The notes under the pieces were generated by a model. That model made no database searches. It was not told where the DNA came from and was given only the letters and a program-made list of their open reading frames with translations. From NCBI GenBank assembly GCA_023245695.1, contig JAHFJT010000018.1:1-11901 (forward strand): 11,901 nt of DNA. The letters run 5' to 3'. Below, in pieces: positions 1 to 6,781 of the stretch. Made by a program: the position numbers and the translations under genes. This DNA is from Candidatus Peregrinibacteria bacterium (lineage in GTDB: Bacteria > Patescibacteriota > Gracilibacteria > UBA1369 > UBA12463). Position 1 is the stretch's first letter, and each line of letters starts with the position of its first letter.

Positions 1-1
1 T

Positions 2-529
2 ATTAGATTTGCTGATCTGGTAGCGGGAAGATGGATCGATGTTCCTACGGACAAGACCATTTTTGTACTTTGCTGGTCTGGCATGCGAGGCAAGGATGTG
101 ACAGAGTTTCTTCGGACGAAGAGTATCATCGCGCGCTATATCGAAAAGGGTGCCAACGACTGGGTAGCCTGGGGTGGAAAGTGGATGGGGCAGATTAAGT
201 TCACCTCGAAATATGGAAGCGATAACTACATTCGTATTTTTTCTACTGACGAAGTGAAGGAAAAAGTAGGAGATGGAGTCGCGCTCGTAGACTCGCGCGA
301 CCCAGAAAAATTCAAAAAATCCCACATCCCTGGAAGTGTGAATATTCCAATGATCTACACTTCAACCAGTAAAATCGAACAGGCGCTCGCGCAGGTCCCG
401 GCGGGAAAAGCGGTTATCACCATCTGTGATGACTTCATCAGCTGTTTCGACGCAAAAGTTACGGGAATCAAGCTCGAAAAACACGGTCATACGTTCTTGG
501 GTCGATACAACCAACCATGGAAATACTAA
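2..529 (+). CDS. Tandem-domain rhodanese-like sulfurtransferase (5' end outside window)
   Basis: The frame is open from the second base, so the first ATG at position 83 is internal and the gene starts upstream of the window; 175 residues are visible. Two rhodanese domains can be seen. The first retains the active-site loop CWSGMR (Cys at codon 71-73) followed by a GANDWVAW segment typical of the end of the fold. The second has the conserved VDSRD and HIPGSVNIP motifs and a second candidate cysteine in ITICDDF (codon 425-427). Rhodaneses move sulfane sulfur from a donor to cyanide, thiols or a protein partner through a persulfide on this cysteine. In two-domain rhodaneses often only one domain is active, but here both keep a cysteine. 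The stop overlaps the next gene by 13 bases, which suggests co-expression and translational coupling. The physiological substrate cannot be read from the sequence. Confidence 0.85.
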   Translation: MRFADLVAGRWIDVPTDKTIFVLCWSGMRGKDVTEFLRTKSIIARYIEKGANDWVAWGGKWMGQIKFTSKYGSDNYIRIFSTDEVKEKVGDGVALVDSRDPEKFKKSHIPGSVNIPMIYTSTSKIEQALAQVPAGKAVITICDDFISCFDAKVTGIKLEKHGHTFLGRYNQPWKY

Positions 530-2514
530 AACTGCTCACACCGTCTGAGCTCGATCAATTTCGGCATGAAGTCGGAGGAAAGACACACTCACTCAAAAGG
601 CTTCAGGACGCCAGTATGAACGTGCCAGATTTCCGGGCGATTCCTTCTTCGACGGTAGTGACCCTCATGGAAAAGGATGGAGCATGGAACGAGTCACGTT
701 CCCGCGAACTCGCGGACACGATTATCAAAACATTTCCGCAATCGCTCTATGCTGTGCGTTCGAGTGCGCTCATCGAGGACGGAGCTACGCATGCCTATGC
801 GGGCCAGTTCATGACAAAAATTCATCAGACCCCCGATCAGCTCTCGCAAGCACTCAAGGAAGTAATCACGCAGGCGCACAGATTTCTTCAGGGGAATCTC
901 GCTCAGTTCTCCGTGATCGTGCAGGAGTATATTGAGGCCGACTACGCCGGCATTACCTTCACGCGCAATCCCCTAGGCGGTCGCGAAATGGTGATCGAGT
1001 ACCACGAGGGTATCGGTGAGGAGATCGTCGGCGGTACAGTCAAGCCAGAGAAATACGCTCTTTACGCAAATCAGGAGCCTAAAAATATTCTCCCAGGTGT
1101 CAGTTCCGCGATTTCCAACTTCAAAAAAATAGAAGAACTCGAAAAGTTTCCACAAGATATCGAGTGGTGCCTGCGGGATCAGACTTGGTACTTCCTCCAG
1201 GCACGTCCGATCACGACCCTCAAGAAAAATGACTACGAGCAGAGCCTCTATTTAGACAGCTTTCTGAAAAACCGAAACAAAAATGATCAGAAATATATCT
1301 TCGAAAAAACAGAGATCAGTGAGATCGCTCCTCGCCCAACTCCAATCACGCTCGAGATATTACATCGCATCTATGACGAGAACGGACCCGTCCAAAACGT
1401 CTATCGGCAATACGGCATTACCTACACGCCCTATAACTTTCTCGAAATTATTGGAAATGAGCTTTTTGTAAACCGTGAACTTGAAATTGCCACATTACTC
1501 CCATCATATAGTTACCTCGTAAATCCTGACTACAAGCCAAAATTCGCCCATCTTCGCGGTGCATGGAGAACGCTCGTAAATATGCTTCAGCTCCAGCGTA
1601 TTACCATTCAAGATCCACCCAAGCTTCTGGAAAAACTTATCAACGCATTCAGGAATTTCGTACCGAGTACCGCCAGTATCGACGGATTTATGAGGGATTA
1701 CGAAATAATTTTCGAGATCAATCTTTTGGCGCAAAAAGCTCTCAACAAGCTTCAATTTGCCATGCAAAAAGAGCCCATTTCCCCTGCCGCCGCCTTGACC
1801 CTGAAGCTTGATAATGAAGTGTCCCTGAGTCTTCCCGATGGAATAATAGATCTGCAGTCTCTCCAGGGAAACGCCCTGGAAATTTTGGATACCACAGAAT
1901 TTGTAGCTATGAATATTGCGTTTCCGGAAGCCCATGTTTCCCCAGATGTACAAGCGTGGTACGAGAAAATTCCTTCATGGAAAAAGAGCTATCTCGCGCC
2001 GATTATTGAGACTGCAAAGGCCTACAGTGCCTTGCGTGAATACGGAAGATGGCTTACTGTAGTGCACATTTCTGGTATCAGAAAAAATACATCACCTGAG
2101 ATTCTCCATGAGTGGAAAGGGAAAGAGGGATATCTCACGTTCAATGCCTACGATCTCCCAGCTCGACTTACTGATCGGTACGTAGCAGAAACTCGTGAGT
2201 TGCAAGGTGTCTCAGCGGGTACAGCGACAGGGGTTCTGGTCGATCGCGAAGGTCTTCGCGCTATAAAAGATCCCAAAAAAGATCTCATTCTCTATACAAA
2301 AATACTGTCTCCTGATCTCACCGAACACTTCTCATCTATCAGAGGTATTCTTTCTGAAGACGGCGGACTTCTTTCTCATCTGGCCATTATGGCTCGTGAA
2401 TACGGAATTCCAGTCATTATAAATGTCGATCTCTCACAAGTAGACCTCAAGTTCGGCGACATGGTAGTAATGGACGGCTCAACAGGCTCCTGCATAAAAA
2501 AGCCCATTAGCTAA
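517..2514 (+). CDS. PEP-synthase/PPDK-superfamily protein with ATP-grasp and phosphohistidine domains, no PEP-binding barrel
   Basis: The protein has 665 residues. The N-terminal PPDK-type ATP-grasp domain (about residues 15-235) shows GGKTHSLKRL (20-29), YAVRSSALIEDG (78-89), AGQF (95-98), AGITFTRNP (144-152) and LQARPITT (227-234). A middle region (about 255-550) contains APRPTPIT and GNELFVNRE and has no domain I can name firmly. The C-terminal swivelling phosphohistidine domain (about 560-658) carries GGLLSHLAIMAREYGIP, with His621 as the expected phospho-carrier. The C-terminal TIM barrel that binds PEP/pyruvate in true PpsA and PPDK is absent. This order (ATP-grasp, middle, His domain) resembles rifampin phosphotransferase and related PEP-synthase-like proteins, in which the middle part binds the acceptor, although those are usually longer (about 860 residues). 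The reaction is probably an ATP-dependent phosphotransfer through His621 to an unknown acceptor. The ATG at 517 lies inside the rhodanese gene and has no SD, so coupled translation is likely. Confidence 0.82.
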   Translation: MEILKLLTPSELDQFRHEVGGKTHSLKRLQDASMNVPDFRAIPSSTVVTLMEKDGAWNESRSRELADTIIKTFPQSLYAVRSSALIEDGATHAYAGQFMTKIHQTPDQLSQALKEVITQAHRFLQGNLAQFSVIVQEYIEADYAGITFTRNPLGGREMVIEYHEGIGEEIVGGTVKPEKYALYANQEPKNILPGVSSAISNFKKIEELEKFPQDIEWCLRDQTWYFLQARPITTLKKNDYEQSLYLDSFLKNRNKNDQKYIFEKTEISEIAPRPTPITLEILHRIYDENGPVQNVYRQYGITYTPYNFLEIIGNELFVNRELEIATLLPSYSYLVNPDYKPKFAHLRGAWRTLVNMLQLQRITIQDPPKLLEKLINAFRNFVPSTASIDGFMRDYEIIFEINLLAQKALNKLQFAMQKEPISPAAALTLKLDNEVSLSLPDGIIDLQSLQGNALEILDTTEFVAMNIAFPEAHVSPDVQAWYEKIPSWKKSYLAPIIETAKAYSALREYGRWLTVVHISGIRKNTSPEILHEWKGKEGYLTFNAYDLPARLTDRYVAETRELQGVSAGTATGVLVDREGLRAIKDPKKDLILYTKILSPDLTEHFSSIRGILSEDGGLLSHLAIMAREYGIPVIINVDLSQVDLKFGDMVVMDGSTGSCIKKPIS

Positions 2515-2519
2515 TGGGC
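2502..2519. repeat. 18-bp perfect palindrome across the stop codon
   Basis: The arms GCCCATTAG and CTAATGGGC are perfect reverse complements, and the TAA stop of the PEP-synthase-like gene (2512-2514) lies in the right arm. A run of six A residues precedes it, so on the minus strand it reads as a short GC stem followed by a T run, the form of an intrinsic terminator. In the plus direction no T run follows. It may act as a weak or bidirectional end signal for the first operon. Confidence 0.5.
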
Positions 2520-2523
2520 ATGG

Positions 2524-2552
2524 TTGTCATTGGGGCAAAGGTTAGCTATACT
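2524..2552 (+). promoter_or_regulatory. Sigma70-type promoter of the DUF378 gene
   Basis: A -35 box TTGTCA (2524-2529) and a -10 box TATACT (2547-2552) are separated by 17 bases, close to the housekeeping consensus. Transcription would begin near 2559, giving a leader of about 22 bases. That leader is rich in C and T (CCTAACTCC at 2566-2574) and contains no SD. Confidence 0.72.
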
Positions 2553-2581
2553 ACTGCCAACAACCCCTAACTCCTTTCTGT

Positions 2582-2842
2582 ATGAAATGTGCTGTCAAAT
2601 GCATCGCCGTGACGCTTCTCGTAATTGGTGGTCTCAACTGGGGCCTCGTCGGCTTCTTTGATCTCAACCTCGTCAGCAAACTCCTTGGAGCTTGGCCAGT
2701 CGCTGAAAAAATCGTCTACGATCTCGTAGGTGTCGCTGCGCTCGTCTATGCTATGGACCACTTCTTCTGCCCATGCAACAAAGATGGCAAAGACGGAAAA
2801 AGCTGTGGTGGTATGTGCAAGTGCGACAGCAAGAAGATGTAA
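2582..2842 (+). CDS. DUF378 family small membrane protein with cysteine-rich tail
   Basis: An 86-residue protein of the DUF378 family, recognised from the GGLNWGLVGFFDLNLV segment and the following KIVYDLVGVAALVYA helix. Two transmembrane helices are expected, at about residues 8-26 and 43-58. A soluble tail of 26 residues follows, with cysteines at 63, 65, 75, 79 and 81 (CPC and CKC pairs), His60 and many lysines, which could bind metal or form disulfides. The function of the family is unknown, and it is frequent in Patescibacteria. The gene stands alone between its own promoter and a bidirectional terminator, so it is probably monocistronic. No SD precedes the ATG. Confidence 0.88.
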   Translation: MKCAVKCIAVTLLVIGGLNWGLVGFFDLNLVSKLLGAWPVAEKIVYDLVGVAALVYAMDHFFCPCNKDGKDGKSCGGMCKCDSKKM

Positions 2843-2866
2843 TTTTTGCTCTCAATTGTAATGTTC

Positions 2867-2898
2867 AAAAAAAGGTCTCCAGAAATGGAGGCCTTTTT
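2867..2898. terminator. Bidirectional intrinsic terminator between convergent genes
   Basis: The stem pairs AAAAAGGTCTCC (2869-2880) with GGAGGCCTTTTT (2887-2898), with one G-T wobble and a six-base loop. Five T residues follow the GC stem on the plus strand and seven on the minus strand. It ends the DUF378 transcript in one direction and the pseudopilin/S41 transcript in the other. Its right edge overlaps the S41 stop codon (2897-2899). Confidence 0.85.
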
Positions 2899-4114
2899 AC
2901 TTCTTCAACACCTTCATCGCCGCATCCAGCTGCGGATCCTTCCCCTTCTTCAAATCATCCTCGCGCAACTTCACCGTCACATCTGGCTCAATACCAACCT
3001 TGTCGATCGAACGGTGGAATGGCGTGAGCCACTTCGCAATCGTAATGCGCAACGAAGCATTCTGTTCAAGATTATCCTCAATTTCCTGGACGCTTCCCTT
3101 TCCATAGGACTTCTCGCCCATAACCGTACCTCGCTTGAGATCTTGTACGGCACCAGCAACGATCTCAGAAGCCGACGCAGAAGAGTTGTTAATCAAAACC
3201 ACCAGTGGAATGCCAGAGAGTCGACCGCTGCCTGTGGTGTATCGTTTTACGTCGTCCTTGGCATCTCGTTTGTGAATCGTAACCACCTCTTTTTTACCAG
3301 AGAGAAGTTCGGAAAGCACATCAATGGCCACTTCTAGGTAACCACCTCCATTGTTTCGGAGATCGAGAACGATGCCCTTCGGATCTTTCAAAACAATCTT
3401 CGCAATCGTATCTTCGAGCTCAAGCTTCGTACTATCGGTGAACTGATGGAGTCCAATATAAAAAATACCTGTACCCTTATCCTCAAAGGTAATACTATCG
3501 AGCCGAATCGTATCTCGAATAATGGTCACCTCGAACGGATCGCTCTTGTCCTTGCGGAAAATGAAGAGCTTCACCGGTGTGCCCTTTGTGCCACGAATTC
3601 TCGTAATAGCCTGATACACGGTCATATCCGTCGCTACCTCATCATCAATTTTTAATACAATATCGTTCGCCTTCAGACCAGCCTTCTCAGCAGGTGAACC
3701 CTTCAATACACTCATAATCACAAGATTTTTATCTTTTACCGAGAGCTCGGCACCGATGCCCTCGAGCGTACCCTGAAGATTATTTTTGAACTCCTTGCTC
3801 TCCTCCGGATCCATGAAGACCGTATACGGATCATTCAAAGAAGCGACCATGCCCTTGATAGCGCCATAGAGCATCTGCTGGGAATTCAGCGCCTTTGGGT
3901 CCACGTACTGCGCGTGAAGGCGATCCCATACATCCCAAAAAAGTGACAGACTTGGCTTGTTGCCCTGTGTCGAAGAGTCAATAAAGGACGACAGCATGTG
4001 CGCCCCCGTCTGCGCATCGGTCGTACCTACGTGAAGTTTGCCAACCTGCATTCCAAAGAGGAACGAGAAAATAATAACTACCGGAATGAGAATGGTAAGG
4101 GAACGTCGACTCAT
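2897..4114 (-). CDS. S41 family C-terminal processing peptidase (CtpA-like)
   Basis: The protein has 405 residues when started at the ATG at 4112-4114. The frame is open further upstream, but that part is arginine-rich, overlaps the end of the preceding gene and places the membrane anchor internally. Residues 6-25 form an N-terminal membrane anchor or uncleaved signal. A PDZ domain spans about 117-190 (GTLEGIGAEL, SPAEKAGLKANDIVLKID). The S41 protease core spans about 215-385, with DLRNNGGGYL (251-260), SASASEI containing catalytic Ser314, and YGKGSVQ containing catalytic Lys339. The 25-residue Ser-Lys spacing matches the plant D1-processing protease as I recall it. C-terminal processing proteases cleave envelope proteins near non-polar C-termini. 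The gene lies 49 bases downstream of the PilW-like gene on the same strand, so it may be read through from the pilin operon, and it also has its own -10 element. Confidence 0.93.
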   Translation of the reverse strand: MSRRSLTILIPVVIIFSFLFGMQVGKLHVGTTDAQTGAHMLSSFIDSSTQGNKPSLSLFWDVWDRLHAQYVDPKALNSQQMLYGAIKGMVASLNDPYTVFMDPEESKEFKNNLQGTLEGIGAELSVKDKNLVIMSVLKGSPAEKAGLKANDIVLKIDDEVATDMTVYQAITRIRGTKGTPVKLFIFRKDKSDPFEVTIIRDTIRLDSITFEDKGTGIFYIGLHQFTDSTKLELEDTIAKIVLKDPKGIVLDLRNNGGGYLEVAIDVLSELLSGKKEVVTIHKRDAKDDVKRYTTGSGRLSGIPLVVLINNSSASASEIVAGAVQDLKRGTVMGEKSYGKGSVQEIEDNLEQNASLRITIAKWLTPFHRSIDKVGIEPDVTVKLREDDLKKGKDPQLDAAMKVLKK

Positions 4115-4123
4115 AGTACAAAA

Positions 4124-4132
4124 AGTATACCA
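4124..4132 (-). promoter_or_regulatory. Extended -10 promoter element of the S41 gene
   Basis: Read on the minus strand, TGGTATACT is an extended -10 element (TG-N-TATACT) ending 9 bases before the ATG. Transcription would start 1-3 bases before the start codon, giving an essentially leaderless message. No good -35 box is seen; the upstream DNA is T-rich. Confidence 0.5.
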
Positions 4133-4163
4133 AAAAACAAAAAATTTACTACACGAACTCATA

Positions 4164-5357
4164 TTACAGTGTCGTTTTCTGCATCTGCGGCGGATAGCTC
4201 TCCACCTCAGAAAAAAGTCCTGGCGTGACGGTGGTCTGCACCGTGAGTGACGGATACTTCGTGTTAAATCGAGCATTGGAAATCGGCTCTACCGTGAGCA
4301 CAATCGTTACCGTCGGCTGATGAATATTCGTGAGCGTGCCATTATTTTCATTCGCCTCGGCGAATGCCTTGTGTGGATCCTCAACCGGTGAAATGTAAAA
4401 TTTAATGTCTTTGATGTTCACTCGTGACGGCGTAAAAGGAATAAAATTATTCACGTACGCACGCGCGATCGGCAACTGGTCACCCTTTGTTTGAAAATTA
4501 GGCGTCTCGTTCGTGAGCGTTTCAAGATCGTTATTATTAGGACGCTTCACGATGATGTCTGCATTCGGATCAACGCTGTTCGGAAGATTCATGGTTTTGC
4601 CCTTAAGATTCACAGGGGGATTTTGAGGGTCGACGCACAGCGAGTCAAACTCACAGGTGAAAATATGCGGAATGGTCGTCGTGGTTCCATTGTTATTCGG
4701 AAGTTCAAATGATTTTAAAGACGTCTGTGCCAAGACATGGCTGAGCTTATTATTTCCCCAGTCGATCAACTCAGAGGCAATGAGTGTTTTGTGACTTGCG
4801 GCACCATTGATGAGAAAAAGTCGAGTCACACACGCATGGAATTTGGTGGAGGTGAAGTACGGCGGAAATCCATCGCAGTAGATCTTTTTCGCATCAGCGC
4901 CTGGCTCCACGCCTGAGGTATAAAACGCATTTGAGCTATCGGGAAAGTTCCCACTTCGAGGATTCTTCCCTGTATTTACGCACGATTTTTGATTATCCTT
5001 TCCAGGCTCTTTGAGATCCATACAGGTCGAGCCGTTGCCCTTGAGATTGTAGTAAAACTGGCTCGCATAGTTGCCAAAATTCATCCCCGGCTTCCCACCA
5101 ATCACGAGCTGATTGTAGTACTCTTCGTAGTCGATCGTGTTCGAAGCGATCTCGCGCGTGAGCTGATCGAGAATGAACTGCGCATCATCATAAATAAGAT
5201 TTCCAGAGGTAATTTTCTGCTTGTTCTGGCTGAGATTCACAAAGATGCTCGTGGCAAGCATACCCACAATCGAAAAAATACTGGCCGCAATCAACACTTC
5301 TAGAAGCGTAAATCCAAGTCGAGAAGTTCCCATTCGAGATGTTCGAAAAATGGACAT
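4164..5357 (-). CDS. PilW/GspJ-like minor pseudopilin
   Basis: The protein has 397 residues. It begins with a short basic leader and a type IV prepilin signal, RLG/FTLLEVLIAASIF, cut after Gly15, with Glu20 as the conserved Glu at +5 and a hydrophobic helix of about 25 residues. LIYDDAQFILDQLTREI (55-71) follows, the usual helix of PilW/GspJ-type proteins. The rest is a large Asn/Thr/Pro-rich globular part with several cysteines (112, 126, 161, 176, 235, 241). Such minor pilins sit at the tip of, or prime, type IV pili or type II secretion pseudopili after processing by PilD in the membrane. The start is 3 bases after the stop of the PilV-like gene, without an SD, so translation is probably coupled. 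Met9 is a possible alternative start. It is longer than most GspJ proteins (about 200 residues). Confidence 0.83.
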   Translation of the reverse strand: MSIFRTSRMGTSRLGFTLLEVLIAASIFSIVGMLATSIFVNLSQNKQKITSGNLIYDDAQFILDQLTREIASNTIDYEEYYNQLVIGGKPGMNFGNYASQFYYNLKGNGSTCMDLKEPGKDNQKSCVNTGKNPRSGNFPDSSNAFYTSGVEPGADAKKIYCDGFPPYFTSTKFHACVTRLFLINGAASHKTLIASELIDWGNNKLSHVLAQTSLKSFELPNNNGTTTTIPHIFTCEFDSLCVDPQNPPVNLKGKTMNLPNSVDPNADIIVKRPNNNDLETLTNETPNFQTKGDQLPIARAYVNNFIPFTPSRVNIKDIKFYISPVEDPHKAFAEANENNGTLTNIHQPTVTIVLTVEPISNARFNTKYPSLTVQTTVTPGLFSEVESYPPQMQKTTL

Positions 5358-5360
5358 GCG

Positions 5361-6029
5361 CTAGTAGTTAATGAGGTACGAGGTATAGGGGCGAGACGTG
5401 AGTTTGCTCCCGATTTTCCAAGCAATATTCACATCGACCTTGATCGCATCATTGTGCTTTCTCGTGAGTACGATCTGCCGACAAAAGAGCGGAACCTGAT
5501 CAGCAGGAGGAAGTGGATCCGGACTGTACATGATGCCTTTGTACGTGCCATCGGCCTGATTCACATAGATGTAGTAGTAAGGATTTTGCGCGTCGACAAA
5601 CGTCGAGCACTTCGTGAACGCATCTTTATCGGTCACCTCACTGAGATGAAAATACATATCCCCCGGCTTTCCAGAAACGAGCGAAAATGTTCGAGTCGAA
5701 TCGGGACTGGAGCTCACCATGCGTTTGGGATTTTGCTTCGGGCAATCCTTTTCACCAAACTCGATATCCCAACAGCTCTTTTCCGCAAATCGGATCCAGT
5801 TCGTGTCGCGCACCATTTTCAAATGCTCAAACCCTTCACGCGCCAGGTACCGTGCCTGGAAATTTCGCTGGATATCCTGACTCGTCCGGCTCGACTGGAT
5901 AATGAGAAACGTCGCAGCGCCACTTGTCGTCGTGAGGACGAAAAGCGCAATGAGAATCTCGAGGAGCGTCTCCCCCGAGCGTTTTTTGGTGATTATCCGT
6001 CGAAGGATATTATTCAGGGACGCCAACAT
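5361..6029 (-). CDS. PilV-like minor pseudopilin
   Basis: The protein has 222 residues. A basic leader (RRIITKKRSG) ends at Gly19, the expected prepilin peptidase site, and the mature protein would begin ETLLEILIALFVL. The +1 residue is Glu where Phe is usual, and the +5 Glu (Glu24) is retained. A hydrophobic helix follows (about 24-45), then AREGFEHLKMVRDTNW, which matches the ARxGxExxxxxRD pattern I associate with PilV-type proteins of Patescibacteria. The C-terminal part is globular with five cysteines. The gene overlaps the preceding GspH-like gene by 20 bases and is followed 3 bases later by the PilW-like gene, so the three form one translational block. The exact role (pilus tip versus secretion pseudopilus) cannot be decided. 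Confidence 0.8.
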   Translation of the reverse strand: MLASLNNILRRIITKKRSGETLLEILIALFVLTTTSGAATFLIIQSSRTSQDIQRNFQARYLAREGFEHLKMVRDTNWIRFAEKSCWDIEFGEKDCPKQNPKRMVSSSPDSTRTFSLVSGKPGDMYFHLSEVTDKDAFTKCSTFVDAQNPYYYIYVNQADGTYKGIMYSPDPLPPADQVPLFCRQIVLTRKHNDAIKVDVNIAWKIGSKLTSRPYTSYLINY

Positions 6030-6615
6030 TCGAGTAGAGGGTTACGGTCTTAGAAAGGGCAGTATTGGTACAGGAAGTTCCATCACAAAATTGAATACTG
6101 AGAGGCGTGGTATTTTTTGGAGTGATGCCCGGATAGCTAAACTCGCCGAAAGGTGTGGTGTAGAGAAATTGCGTCGGGCCATTCACGCCAGAATCGAATG
6201 CGACCTGGGGATGGAGACAGTAGGAGTCGAGAATATTGGGAGACGTTGCGGTCAATGGCGGCGGGGTATCATTTTCAAAAAAGAACTGCACGATTTTTTT
6301 CGTACTCGTTGGGCAAGCCTTGTCTGGCTGTGTAACAGGAACAAGGGCAACCCCAAAACTCTTTGGAACTTTTTGTGATTTGTCGGCGAACGTCACCTGT
6401 CGGCCATTGAGCGAGTAGCTTCGGGCCAGATCGAGGAAGCTCACAAAGCGGCTGTACATGTCGTTGACACGGGCACTTCGCTGGATATTCACGATGCCTC
6501 GAAGTCCACTCACCGTAAGAATCGCCATAATCGTCACCACGAGAAGAATTTCGATGAGGGTGAAACCAGGAGATACGCGAATGTGAGAGGCGTCGAGTGA
6601 GGGTCGAGTGAACAT
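6010..6615 (-). CDS. GspH/FimT-like pseudopilin
   Basis: The protein has 201 residues from the ATG at 6613-6615; a TTG two codons upstream (6619-6621) is the alternative start. The prepilin site is VSPG/FTLIEILLVVTIMAI, cut after Gly17, with Glu22 at +5. The helix runs on into SGLRGIVNIQRSARVNDMYSR and then LDLARSYSLNGRQVTF, the layout of GspH/FimT proteins, in which a conserved amphipathic helix precedes a small beta domain. It is the first gene of the minus-strand pilin cluster, divergent from the lipoprotein gene. No SD is present; a weak promoter ends 6 bases before the ATG, so the message may be leaderless. Confidence 0.83.
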   Translation of the reverse strand: MFTRPSLDASHIRVSPGFTLIEILLVVTIMAILTVSGLRGIVNIQRSARVNDMYSRFVSFLDLARSYSLNGRQVTFADKSQKVPKSFGVALVPVTQPDKACPTSTKKIVQFFFENDTPPPLTATSPNILDSYCLHPQVAFDSGVNGPTQFLYTTPFGEFSYPGITPKNTTPLSIQFCDGTSCTNTALSKTVTLYSNVGVPE

Positions 6616-6621
6616 AAACAA

Positions 6622-6650
6622 AATGTAACAAATTATTCAAGAATTTGTAA
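6622..6650 (-). promoter_or_regulatory. Candidate promoter of the pseudopilin operon
   Basis: On the minus strand TTACAA (6650-6645) and TACATT (6627-6622) are 17 bases apart, and the -10 is preceded by TG-T, an extended -10 form. The -35 matches the consensus poorly. The start of transcription would fall at or next to the ATG at 6615. The AT-rich composition of this stretch supports a regulatory role. Confidence 0.45.
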
Positions 6651-6696
6651 GGGATTGGTAATGTCGGCGGAGTAGACTTGTCTCAGCTCGAAAGAG

Positions 6697-6725
6697 TTGT
6701 TCTTTGAAACCAGCGGGAAGATAAT
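6697..6725 (+). promoter_or_regulatory. Candidate promoter of the lipoprotein/M23 module
   Basis: TTGTTC (6697-6702) and GATAAT (6720-6725) are 17 bases apart. The -10 matches five of six consensus bases and the -35 three of six. Transcription would begin near 6732 and leave a leader of about 50 bases containing a small GGTC-AAAAG-GACC hairpin and a C-rich stretch (CCTAACCCC at 6754-6762). Confidence 0.45.
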
Positions 6726-6771
6726 GAATCCTACTGGTCAAAAGGACCCTACTCCTAACCCCAACTCCCAT

Positions 6772-6776
6772 GGAGG
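6772..6776 (+). promoter_or_regulatory. Shine-Dalgarno site that decides the lipoprotein start
   Basis: GGAGG is followed by 5 bases and then ATG at 6782. The site lies just inside the alternative start ATG at 6770, which has no SD of its own. This favours the 6782 start. Confidence 0.65.
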
Positions 6777-6781
6777 ACAAC

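Noticed and set aside
1504..1953. Minus-strand open frame of 149 codons inside the PEP-synthase-like gene
   Set aside because: It is contained in a well-supported gene and shows no domain, promoter or SD.
2846..3337. Plus-strand open frame of 163 codons opposite the S41 C-terminus
   Set aside because: It crosses the bidirectional terminator and lies opposite catalytic motifs of the S41 protease.
4115..4276. N-terminal extension of the S41 gene by 54 codons
   Set aside because: It overlaps the end of the PilW-like gene, is Arg/Cys-rich and would bury the membrane anchor; the extended -10 element lies inside it.
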